DNA of 64,000 nt from Paenibacillus sp. ACRRX (GTDB lineage: Bacteria; Bacillota; Bacilli; Paenibacillales; Paenibacillaceae): assembly GCF_022346885.1 (NCBI RefSeq), contig NZ_JAKRNK010000004.1, positions 1 through 64,000 of the forward strand. The letters run 5' to 3'. A program made the position numbers and the translations under genes. The notes under the pieces are model-generated. The model had not been told where the DNA came from. It was given only the letters and a program-made list of their open reading frames with translations, and did not search any database. Of the stretch, positions 52,266-64,000 are shown one piece after another; position 1 is the first letter of the stretch; each line of letters starts with the position of its first letter.

Positions 52266-55200
52266 CTATTCCACTGTCGCCTTAATCGAAGACTCCCCAT
52301 CCTGTTTTGACTTAAATACAATGGATGTAATTTCACCCGTCCAGGAAGTTCCGGGCACAATATTTTGGTGCATCTTAAACGTTATTTTTCCTATCTCGTT
52401 CGTTACCTCAAGGTTAGAATCCGTTATCTTTCCTGCCTGGATCCTGTCCAAACGTGGCGTGAAACCGTATAGATCAATCACTTCTAATTGCTGAGGATCG
52501 TACGTCACCACATATGTCAACTCACTGAAATCTTGAACATTAGTCGCGAATAACGCCAAATCAAACGTTTGATCCTTTGTGCCACGAATCATATACGTCG
52601 GATTAGTCGTACTTTTTACAATGGCAGAGCTCCATGCCGTTACACCCGTTTCATTCTTAGCCCGAACTCTGTACGTATGGGAAGTTCCAGAATCCAATCC
52701 AGCATGTGTATAAACAGATCCATCCCCGGCATTTATCACTTTTCCGTCTACTTCAATGTCATATCCCGTCACTCCATCGCCTTTATGCCAACGGATCTCG
52801 ATGCTGTTATCATTGGCAAATGCATCAATGTTAGCAGGAGCGTCAGGCGGATTAGGCAGTGTAAACATCGAAAGCATCGCAACCCATTGCCCCGGATAAT
52901 CCTCATTTTTGACACGAATTTTGTAACTATGAAGCTCACTAGCTTTTAAACCTGAGTGTTGGTAGATCGTTTTTGTCCCATTGTTATATAACACTCCATC
53001 TACTTCAATTTCGTATTGAGCAGCCGGTGCTACCGCATCCCACGAGATGGTAATGAATCGATTCGTTACAACCGCAGCAATATTCGTTAACGAATAATTG
53101 GCACTACTATCTGCTGGAAATGTGGATAATGTGATCGGAGTACTCCATTCGCTATAACCACTGACATTATGTGCCCGAACTCTGTACGTATGCTGACTGT
53201 CAGGCTTTAATCCAAGATGCTCATACTGATTACTATCAAGTTTGACAATGGAGCCTCCATCTAGTTCAATCTCATATCTCTCTGCATGAGGCACCTTATA
53301 CCATGTGATGGAAATGCTATCTTTCTCCGCTGTTGTCATGACATTGCTCGGAATCGCAGGCTTTTCAGGAAGCGTTGTCACATGTACCGGATGGCTCCAG
53401 CTCCCCTTTCCACCCTCATTAACCGCTCTAACTCGATACATATGTCCGCTTAAAGGTTCCAAACTATCATGTTGGAATACTTGCTTATCCCCGTTGTCCA
53501 CAATGAATCCATCTGCTTCGACTTCATATCCGGTTGCTCCAACCGTTTTGGCCCATGACAGATTCACACTTCGGATCATGACATCTGCTGTCACCTGCTG
53601 TGGGGCCTCTGGAGGATACGGCAGCGTCTTCACAACTTTTGGTTTGCTCCATTCTCCCGTTCCACCTTTATTTTTAGCCCGCAAACGGTATGTATGGTCC
53701 GTTGTTGGCTGCAGTCCCTTATGCTCAAAAGAGGTCTTCCCCCCCGTATCTAGCACGGTTCCATCTGCCTCGATATCATAACTTTCTGCTTTTGCTACTA
53801 TGTCCCATTTCAACGTAATTTGCGTCTGAAGAGGTGCTGCAAGCACAAAATTGGGTACACCCGGTGGATCAGGAAGTGTAAAATAGGTCGCTGGTTCACT
53901 CCAGTTCCCTATTCCGCCAGCATTGTTAGCCCTTACCCTGTAGGTATGTTTCGTATTGGGAGCCAGTCCACTATGCATAAATGAACCGGAGGTGCCATTG
54001 GTGTAGACAACTCCATCTGCTTCAATGTCATAACTCGTTACCCCCGATGTTTGAGGCCAGTTAACTTTAATCCATTGTTGAGCTGGCTCTATCGTGATAT
54101 TTGACGGTGGGGTTGCCAACGTAGCAGCGTTGAGCAGCGGACTATCCACGGTTTCCATGCCGCTTTTATTTTTAGCTCTAGCCTGCAAACTATAGAGACT
54201 ATTAGGCGATAAGCCCGTCACTCTTATTTGTTTATTCGTTGGGGTTACCCAACTAGGCGTAGAGGACAACGTACCATTTTCACTCACATACTTTTGTCCC
54301 GCTTTGATCAAGTATTGTGTGTGCGCGGGATTGCTGTCTTGCAGCTGAAAAATGAAGCTGGATTCTGACACCTGGTTTACGTTTATAGTAGGTGTTTGTG
54401 CTTTTGTAACTACAGATTGATTCGTTGAAGCAATATGACCTGCATAATCCCTTGCTTCAAAGCGGACGTTATATTCGGTATTCGGGACTAAATTTGCAGA
54501 TTCGAATTGCGGCGCCGCCGTCCATGCACTTGTGTTGGACCCAATCGAGTACCTGTAAGGTTGCGGATGCAAGCCATACAGGGAATCCGCAGCAGTACCG
54601 TTAACTTGGATGATTGTATCTGTCGCTGCAACATGCATATTTCCAATCACTGGATTGGACTTATCCACTCTGAATTGGACCACGTCCTGTACCATAGCCG
54701 TACCGTCATTCACCGTGAACCGGAAAGAATGCGTACCTTCTGATAAGGAGGCTAAGTTAATCGCATTAAAGCTGACATTTTGAGAAGTTGCCGTATTTGT
54801 GATTACTTTGGTATCCCTTGGTGTCGTTTCCGAATCCACATAATACGCAAATCTTAGCGTATCGCTATCAGGATCCATGGCTTTAACCATTGGAATAAAT
54901 GAAGTATTAGCATCACTAAGAAGCTGATCAGGAGTTGGTGTAATGATTTGCAAAGTAGGTATTCTTTGAATCTGATCAAAGATAGACGTTAGATTCGCAT
55001 CAAAATCACTGTACAGATTTAAACTTAATCCTCCAGTTGCATCTGAAAGCTGCTTAAATTGATATTCAATGTCTGAAGAGGAGATTGCGGTTAGTATAAT
55101 GTTATTGTTCTTTAGATATTGTTTGACGCTATCAACACTATAGTTGCGGTAACTAGTAACTACCTCGTCACCAATCAAGATAAAATATTTGGATGCATTT

Positions 55201-55559
55201 ATTTCAAAGGGATAACTTTGAGCCGCCTCCATAATCGCATCTAAACCATTTTCAGTCCCACCATCCACTGAAACGTTGTTTAAGTACTGCTTAAATGTGT
55301 CCACATTGCTTGTCAGATCATACTTTGTCACATATTCTTCATACGTCACTAACCCCAGTTGATAGGAAATCCCTTTTGTTTTCAGTAGATCGGTAAATCT
55401 GCCTACTTTATTTTTGACACTATCAATAGATGATCCCATACTCCCAGAACGGTCAATTACAAAAACAATATCCACTTTACTCGCCGCTTGAACAGGTGGG
55501 GTTATCGTTAAACTCGACACTAATAGCAAAAAACAAAGTAGAGGTATAAGCCTTTTCAT
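52266..55559 (-). CDS. Secreted VWA-Fn3-cohesin-like surface protein
   Basis: 1,097 residues. A signal peptide (LIPLLCFLLLVSSLTIT) is followed by a von Willebrand A domain with an intact MIDAS start DIVFVIDRSGSMGSSIDSV (about residues 30-200). Next come Ig-like segments and about seven fibronectin type III repeats, each with a version of YDIEADG and HTYRVRAKN. The C-terminal 115 residues look like a cohesin-type beta domain (VTYDPQQLEVIDLYGF, then SIVFKSKQDGESSIKATVE). The start at 55559 has AAAGGGG upstream; 24 extra codons in the longer frame are unlikely. No LPXTG. Probably binds other surface partners or glycans by its MIDAS and repeats. The same tail domain ends the upstream protein, so the pair likely share a binding partner. 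Confidence 0.88.
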   Translation of the reverse strand: MKRLIPLLCFLLLVSSLTITPPVQAASKVDIVFVIDRSGSMGSSIDSVKNKVGRFTDLLKTKGISYQLGLVTYEEYVTKYDLTSNVDTFKQYLNNVSVDGGTENGLDAIMEAAQSYPFEINASKYFILIGDEVVTSYRNYSVDSVKQYLKNNNIILTAISSSDIEYQFKQLSDATGGLSLNLYSDFDANLTSIFDQIQRIPTLQIITPTPDQLLSDANTSFIPMVKAMDPDSDTLRFAYYVDSETTPRDTKVITNTATSQNVSFNAINLASLSEGTHSFRFTVNDGTAMVQDVVQFRVDKSNPVIGNMHVAATDTIIQVNGTAADSLYGLHPQPYRYSIGSNTSAWTAAPQFESANLVPNTEYNVRFEARDYAGHIASTNQSVVTKAQTPTINVNQVSESSFIFQLQDSNPAHTQYLIKAGQKYVSENGTLSSTPSWVTPTNKQIRVTGLSPNSLYSLQARAKNKSGMETVDSPLLNAATLATPPSNITIEPAQQWIKVNWPQTSGVTSYDIEADGVVYTNGTSGSFMHSGLAPNTKHTYRVRANNAGGIGNWSEPATYFTLPDPPGVPNFVLAAPLQTQITLKWDIVAKAESYDIEADGTVLDTGGKTSFEHKGLQPTTDHTYRLRAKNKGGTGEWSKPKVVKTLPYPPEAPQQVTADVMIRSVNLSWAKTVGATGYEVEADGFIVDNGDKQVFQHDSLEPLSGHMYRVRAVNEGGKGSWSHPVHVTTLPEKPAIPSNVMTTAEKDSISITWYKVPHAERYEIELDGGSIVKLDSNQYEHLGLKPDSQHTYRVRAHNVSGYSEWSTPITLSTFPADSSANYSLTNIAAVVTNRFITISWDAVAPAAQYEIEVDGVLYNNGTKTIYQHSGLKASELHSYKIRVKNEDYPGQWVAMLSMFTLPNPPDAPANIDAFANDNSIEIRWHKGDGVTGYDIEVDGKVINAGDGSVYTHAGLDSGTSHTYRVRAKNETGVTAWSSAIVKSTTNPTYMIRGTKDQTFDLALFATNVQDFSELTYVVTYDPQQLEVIDLYGFTPRLDRIQAGKITDSNLEVTNEIGKITFKMHQNIVPGTSWTGEITSIVFKSKQDGESSIKATVE

Positions 55560-55643
55560 ATCTTTTCCCCTTTCTTTAAAAAGGCAGTGGTCTATTCTAG
55601 ATGAGGTTGAACCAGGAATCTCCTGATTCAACCCAACTTGTAG

Positions 55644-58600
55644 TTATTCAATGATATACGCTACTTTTGCCTGTTCACTCGTCCGTACAAGAAGCTTTAT
55701 GCTATTCATAAACGTCTTATCGGCCGCAGTCACATCAAAAATAATTAAACCTGGATTAAACGTACGTATATGGATGTTAGTCCCCTTAATTAAACCAACT
55801 TCTTGTTCAATTTCAGGTGTCACTGCACTGAGATCCAAAACCTCTAGCTCTGCTGGATTATAGTTGATTGTAATCCGATAAGGATTAACCCCCGATTTTT
55901 TGGGAGCTAGAATCACAAAATTAAACAGGTTATCCTTACCCGCATTCACGACTATTTCCTGTACGGTTCTCTTCTCAAATGCCGGTGACCACTCGCCATG
56001 TCCCCTGACATTATTGGCTCTTACTCGATATACATGCAAAGTGTTTGCTTCCAACTTGTCATGTGTGTAGGAATTGGATGTCATCCCGCTAATGACAATA
56101 CCATCCACTTCAATGTCATAACTTGCACTACCTGCGACACTTGTCCAATGAACCGTGATCGAGGAAGCTGTAGAGGAAGCACTCGTAATTTGCGGCACGT
56201 TGGTTTTCGTCCATTGTGTTACGGCTTCACTCCAAGCGCTGAGATGTACGCCCGCCTTGGCTCTTACCCTATAGGTATGCTTCGTGTTAGGAAATAGGTT
56301 GGTATGTGTAAATGTGGTATGAGCACCGTTATCCATCACTTGCCCATCCACTTCAATGTCATAACCAGTACTTCCGACAACGTCCTCCCAATATACAGCT
56401 ATGGTGACACTCGTCGCTTCTGTACGGGTTATTTTAGGCGTGCCCAGATTCGTTGCGAGACTGAGTGTTTCACTCCATGCTCCAACTTCATTCCCTTGCT
56501 TGGCTCTTACTCTGTACACATGTCGTGAATTAGGGATAAGTCCGTTATGTGTATACGACGTTTGGTTGTTAATTTGAATGAGCGCTCCGTCCACAATGAG
56601 CTCATAGGCCGTCGCACCGTTTACGCTGTCCCATGTTAAGGTAATTGTAGAAGCAGTTGACACACCTCTAAAGTTTTCAGGCTTGCTTAACTTCGTTTCT
56701 TGTGTGACATACTCGCTCCACTCACTGGTACCACCTGTATTTCTTGATCTTACTCTGTAAGTATGTTTGCTGTTCGGCAGCAATCCTGAATGAAGGAAGG
56801 TCACATTCAAACCGTTATCCACGATCTGACCATCCACCTCAACGTCATACCCTATCGTGCCTACTACAGGATCCCACTTCAGTTGAATCTCATTGCTTGT
56901 CGCGGAAGTACGAAGATTACTCGGACGGTCAGATAACGTCATTGCGGAAATCAACTCGCTCCATTCACCGACTACGCTTCCATTTCTAGCCCTAACCCGA
57001 TAAGTATGTTCTGTATTTGGTATAAGTGGAGAATGCGTATACGTATGTCGAAGACCTGTATCCACCACTATGCCGTCCATTTCAAGATCGTATCCTGTCG
57101 CCCCTACAGCGATATTCCATGCAGTTTGTATGCTTGTGTTAGTTGAACGAGCATGAAGATTTTCAGGAATCGGAGGCAACGTTACAGCTGTTACAAGCTC
57201 ACTCCATTCGCTGCTGCCTTGACTGCCTACGCTCCTGATTCGATAGGTATGTTTTGTGTTTGGAGATAAATTAACATGGAAGTATGTTGTGCCTGAAAGA
57301 AGTGTAATGACAACACCGTCTACTTCCAAATCATAACTAATCGCACCCGCAATGGCATTCCAGGATACTTGAATCGATGTGTCTTTTGCTTTTGTTGTTA
57401 ATGTATTTAACGCCGCAGGCAAAGTAGATTGTGCGATTATAGGGCTCCACTTTCCGTTACCGCTTTCATTTTTGGCGCGAATTCTGTACGTATACTGCAT
57501 GTTGGGGTTCAATGAAGAATGTACATAGGTTGTTAAATTCCCTGTATCTAGAATGGTATTGTTCGTCTCAACGTCATAACCTGTCGCCCCTTGTATTGGC
57601 GTCCAGTTCAGAGTGATAGAGGAACTTGTTGGTGAGGCATCTATAAGCTGTGGAATATCAGGTAAAGTCCATTTGTTGATTTCTTGTGACCAATTACCTA
57701 CAAACAAACCGTTTTTAGCTCTAACTCTATACGTGTGCATCGTTCCAGGATCCAGATTCATGTGTACGTAGCTGTTATTTAACTGATTATCAATAACAAC
57801 TCCATCCACTTCAACATCATATCCTGTCACATTGCTTAGCGCATCCCAACTTAAAGTTACTTCTGTTTCTGAAGAAACCGCTATCACTTTAGTAGGTACG
57901 TCATGCAGGACAATCTCAATAGCAGATACAATGGCCCATCCGGCTCCGCCATTCCAATTAAACTGGACATTTAATTGCCCGTCCGTTACTTTTGTCACAA
58001 ATGTTTGATCGCACGCAGTAAATGCCCCACATTGTGCAAAGATATCAAACGCTGTCAGCACCTTTGTGCCTTCCAGGCTCACATCAAATTTGCGCTGCTC
58101 TGCGGCAACTGCCCAGTCTTCCACTAACTTAAGCTTTACATCATACGTCCCATTAGGTAAATCAAACTTGTACCCTTCATTGTCACTGAACATCTGATAG
58201 CTTTGGTATAATGTAGGATCATTCGTTCCTTTTACAGGTTGGGAAAATTGCTGTACGCCATAGTTTCTCGTATATCCCCACGATCCGGACTTATACAGTT
58301 GATCCCCCATCCATACATTTCCCATTGTATCCACATAGGAATTCCCGTTTGCATTTACACGAATACCTGGCAAATTGGATTGGACGGGAGGTTTAACCGG
58401 CATCGTGCCTGCAGGTACGATTTCAATTGCTGAGACAGTTGCAAAGTTAGCTCCACCATTCATATTAAAGCGAATATTCAACTGCCCATCCTTTACTAGA
58501 ACCTTAAAGGAACGGTCGCATGCGGTCAGGCTCCCACATTGAGCATATATGTCAAATGATTGCAGCACGGTGCTGTCTTCTAAGGTGACATCAAATTTTC

Positions 58601-59057
58601 TTTGTCCTGCAGCAGTAGCCCAATTCTCCACAAACTTCAACGTAACGTTGTACTCACCATTGGGGGTGTCTACTAAGTACCCTGCCTGATTCATAAAATA
58701 GCGAACAGATTGATATAATACAGGATCAGAAGTGTTCATTACTTGTTGTTGAATCTGGTCTGAGCCGTATGTGGTGTCATACCCCCAGCTTCCCTTTGTA
58801 TAGGGTTTATCGATATACCAAGGGTTGCCATTTATGTCTACATAGGACACATCTTTTCCATAAACCGAACCAGCAACGGTTCCATAAACAGCTTTCGTAA
58901 CAGAACCATTAACATCTATCCGAAGCGGTGTTGTCGATCCAATGGTCGACGAGGGAAGGGCATGGCTAATCCCTTCATCCATTAAAAATGGTTGAATTTG
59001 CAGCAGGATACACAGGATTAAAAAAATTCGCATGCAAATTCGAGACTTATTTTTCAT
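55644..59057 (-). CDS. Secreted malectin-Fn3-cohesin-like surface protein
   Basis: 1,137 residues. A signal peptide is followed by two malectin-like carbohydrate-binding domains (about 45-215 and 228-385). Each has GQRKFDVTLE or EQRKFDVSLE and a CGxxTACD motif, probably a disulfide, and ends VSAIEIV. Then come eight fibronectin type III repeats with GYDVEVDG and HTYRVRAKN variants, and a C-terminal cohesin-like domain (RITINYNPAELEVLDLSAVT). RBS AAGGAGAG. It is the first gene of the five-gene surface operon; 13 bases separate its stop from the sequence upstream of the VWA gene. Likely glycan-binding at the cell surface. Confidence 0.87.
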   Translation of the reverse strand: MKNKSRICMRIFLILCILLQIQPFLMDEGISHALPSSTIGSTTPLRIDVNGSVTKAVYGTVAGSVYGKDVSYVDINGNPWYIDKPYTKGSWGYDTTYGSDQIQQQVMNTSDPVLYQSVRYFMNQAGYLVDTPNGEYNVTLKFVENWATAAGQRKFDVTLEDSTVLQSFDIYAQCGSLTACDRSFKVLVKDGQLNIRFNMNGGANFATVSAIEIVPAGTMPVKPPVQSNLPGIRVNANGNSYVDTMGNVWMGDQLYKSGSWGYTRNYGVQQFSQPVKGTNDPTLYQSYQMFSDNEGYKFDLPNGTYDVKLKLVEDWAVAAEQRKFDVSLEGTKVLTAFDIFAQCGAFTACDQTFVTKVTDGQLNVQFNWNGGAGWAIVSAIEIVLHDVPTKVIAVSSETEVTLSWDALSNVTGYDVEVDGVVIDNQLNNSYVHMNLDPGTMHTYRVRAKNGLFVGNWSQEINKWTLPDIPQLIDASPTSSSITLNWTPIQGATGYDVETNNTILDTGNLTTYVHSSLNPNMQYTYRIRAKNESGNGKWSPIIAQSTLPAALNTLTTKAKDTSIQVSWNAIAGAISYDLEVDGVVITLLSGTTYFHVNLSPNTKHTYRIRSVGSQGSSEWSELVTAVTLPPIPENLHARSTNTSIQTAWNIAVGATGYDLEMDGIVVDTGLRHTYTHSPLIPNTEHTYRVRARNGSVVGEWSELISAMTLSDRPSNLRTSATSNEIQLKWDPVVGTIGYDVEVDGQIVDNGLNVTFLHSGLLPNSKHTYRVRSRNTGGTSEWSEYVTQETKLSKPENFRGVSTASTITLTWDSVNGATAYELIVDGALIQINNQTSYTHNGLIPNSRHVYRVRAKQGNEVGAWSETLSLATNLGTPKITRTEATSVTIAVYWEDVVGSTGYDIEVDGQVMDNGAHTTFTHTNLFPNTKHTYRVRAKAGVHLSAWSEAVTQWTKTNVPQITSASSTASSITVHWTSVAGSASYDIEVDGIVISGMTSNSYTHDKLEANTLHVYRVRANNVRGHGEWSPAFEKRTVQEIVVNAGKDNLFNFVILAPKKSGVNPYRITINYNPAELEVLDLSAVTPEIEQEVGLIKGTNIHIRTFNPGLIIFDVTAADKTFMNSIKLLVRTSEQAKVAYIIE

Positions 59058-59153
59058 ATCCGTCTCTCCTTATGATTGTACTGGATCCCTAGAACTGTAT
59101 ACCTTTCAACCTATAATCCCTTTTATGACATTCCTCCTACGCATTCAAATATC

Positions 59154-59205
59154 CGAAGCATTGATATCCTGCATATACATGAAAAGTTCCTCAGGAGATG
59201 CTTCG
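59154..59205 (-). promoter_or_regulatory. Structured leader of the surface-toxin operon
   Basis: CGAAGCAT pairs with ATGCTTCG and inner CCTG/CAGG arms extend the stem. It is about 100 bases upstream of the operon's first ATG. It matches no riboswitch I know and lacks a T tract. The rest of 59058-59410 is AT-rich with no other gene; a promoter is expected but not clear. Confidence 0.35.
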
Positions 59206-59410
59206 TATTAACAAATTTCTACATTTTCTTTAATGGTATTCTTTATGAAGTTAAATAATCCTGCTCTATATATTTAAGCGTATTAATTTTTTTGATATTC
59301 ATGTTTTCTTTTCGACACTTTAAGGCTAATGCTTACCAAACATAAGGCGATTCCGAACCATAAAAGCAATGAAGGAGGCTTGCAGCCAGCGCAAACCTCC
59401 CAGACATCGA

Positions 59411-60173
59411 TTACTCCCTTTGTCCCGCACACTGCTTCTTATACTCCAGCGGACACATGCCAATTCGATTCTTAAACAAGCGGCTAAAATAATACTGATT
59501 GGTGTATCCCACCTTAATCGCCAGATCTCCGATCTTGATATTGTGCATCGTATGATCCAACAATTCCTTAGCTTTGGACAGCCGCAATTCAGTCACATAC
59601 TCCAGAAAAGAAGCTCCCAGTTCCTGCTTCATTCGTTTGCTCAAATAAGTGTGATTCATATGAAACAAGGCTGCTACTTTTGATACCGTCAGCTCGGGGT
59701 CCTGATAGTGGCCATTAATATAATCCGTCACTTTAATCATCAGCACAGAGCCATCTCCCATACGCGAATCCGTCTCCTGATAGGAAGCATGTTCAGGCGA
59801 CTTCGACAACTGCGGATTTAAGCCGCTCAAATGCTGATCCAGCCTGATAAGCAGCCGCTTCAGGTCGCTCTTCGGCACTGGCTTCAGCACATAATCGTAA
59901 GCATGCAATTGCAGAGCCTGCCGAGCATATTCAAACGTATCGTAGCCGCTTACGATGACCGCCACCACCTCACCGTAGCGGCAGCGAATTAAGCGCAGTA
60001 GATCCAGTCCATTTACCTCTGGCAAATTAATATCAACAAATAGCACATGCGGTGCGGCAGATTCCATCAGAGCTAACGCTTCATCAGCGTTTCTGGCCTC
60101 GGCCGAAACCCGAAATGGCAGTTGACTTTCCTGCACATACTGCTTTAACCCTTTACGAATAATCGATTCATCG

Positions 60174-60196
<23 letters not shown>
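59411..60196 (-). CDS. YesN-type response regulator (receiver plus AraC domain)
   Basis: 261 residues. The receiver domain has the acidic pair in MIIDDESIIRKG, phospho-Asp in VLFVDINLPEVNG and the switch Lys in DYVLKPVPK. The C-terminal AraC/XylS domain has two helix-turn-helices (ELTVSKVAALFHMNHTYLSK and DLAIKVGYTNQYYFSRLFKN). The start at 60196 has GGAGGG upstream; it overlaps the sensor-kinase gene by 23 bases. It pairs with the YesM-type kinase and probably activates the divergent flavoprotein gene, though no binding site could be defined. Confidence 0.92.
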
Positions 60197-63857
<3,661 letters not shown>

Positions 63858-63895
63858 TAACCAGCTCCAATGTATATAGCCCCGCTTAAATAAAT

Positions 63896-63935
63896 AACAG
63901 CCCCTTTGCCTTATATAGGGTATAAAGGGGCTGTT
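63896..63935. terminator. Bidirectional terminator after the flavoprotein gene
   Basis: AACAGCCCCTTT pairs perfectly with AAAGGGGCTGTT across a 16-base loop, between two converging genes. T tracts are modest on both sides. Confidence 0.8.
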
Positions 63936-63953
63936 CCTGTTTTCAGTTCAACG

Positions 63954-64000
63954 CTATTTAACCGTAAAGCCGCTCTGATCAAGCAAGTCCAGGGAAGCAT
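63954..64000 (-). CDS. C-terminal end of an unidentified gene (partial)
   Basis: The minus strand reads ASLDLLDQSGFTVK and a TAG stop, entering from the right window edge, 18 bases past the shared terminator. Too short to identify. Confidence 0.5.
   Translation of the reverse strand, partial: ASLDLLDQSGFTVK

Overview
The window looks like low-to-moderate GC Gram-positive chromosome, most probably Paenibacillaceae (Paenibacillus-like). The reasons are the 16S rRNA 5' end, strong AGGAGG-type ribosome binding sites, Bacillales-type PurR boxes and a guanine riboswitch, LipL-type lipoate metabolism, and neighbourhoods (yeaC-yeaD-yebA, guaA, pbuG) that are also close together in Bacillus subtilis. 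Most genes are on the minus strand. The species assignment is inference; gene families were recognised by eye.

Region 1 (1-12.3 kb) begins with the 5' end of a 16S rRNA gene and tandem rRNA promoters. Next comes hflX behind a long leader with short ORFs and two terminator-like hairpins. Then comes a six-gene purine-scavenging operon (substrate-binding lipoprotein, nucleoside hydrolase, two permeases, ATPase, adenine deaminase) behind a PurR-type operator, and pbuG behind both a PurR operator and a guanine riboswitch. Together these genes would bring in purines or nucleosides, release bases and deaminate adenine to hypoxanthine.

Region 2 (12.3-18.1 kb) holds a DinB-like protein, a deleted methyltransferase relic, and a very AT-rich island of about 2.8 kb inserted exactly at the 3' end of guaA. 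The last 15 bp of guaA are repeated at the far side of the island. The island carries two DGQHR-domain (DndB-like) genes, the first broken by one in-frame stop, and a transposase scrap. No integrase is present.

Region 3 (18.4-37 kb) is ordinary metabolic and envelope DNA: iron alcohol dehydrogenase, glucose-type PTS EIICB, MFS exporter, a MITE-like element, lipL, TrmB-family regulator, HAD phosphatase, LacI regulator, the yeaC/yeaD/yebA-like trio (MoxR ATPase, DUF58, transglutaminase), polysaccharide deacetylase, modAB without modC, and kptA.

Region 4 (37-59 kb) is the most unusual. Five secreted or membrane-anchored proteins are encoded in a row: malectin-Fn3-cohesin-like, VWA-Fn3-cohesin-like, two small anchored proteins, and an RHS/YD-repeat giant of about 3,240 residues. 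They end in a variable toxin tip followed 9 nt later by a putative immunity gene. Downstream lies a graveyard of two decayed alternative toxin tips, each still followed by an intact putative immunity gene, and a diverged second copy of the current immunity gene flanked by direct repeats. One dead tip has a nucleotidyltransferase signature; the current tip resembles a Rossmann methyltransferase.

Region 5 (59.4-64 kb) contains a YesN/YesM-type two-component system divergent from an extracytoplasmic flavin-linked fumarate reductase-like lipoprotein, then the 3' end of one more minus-strand gene.
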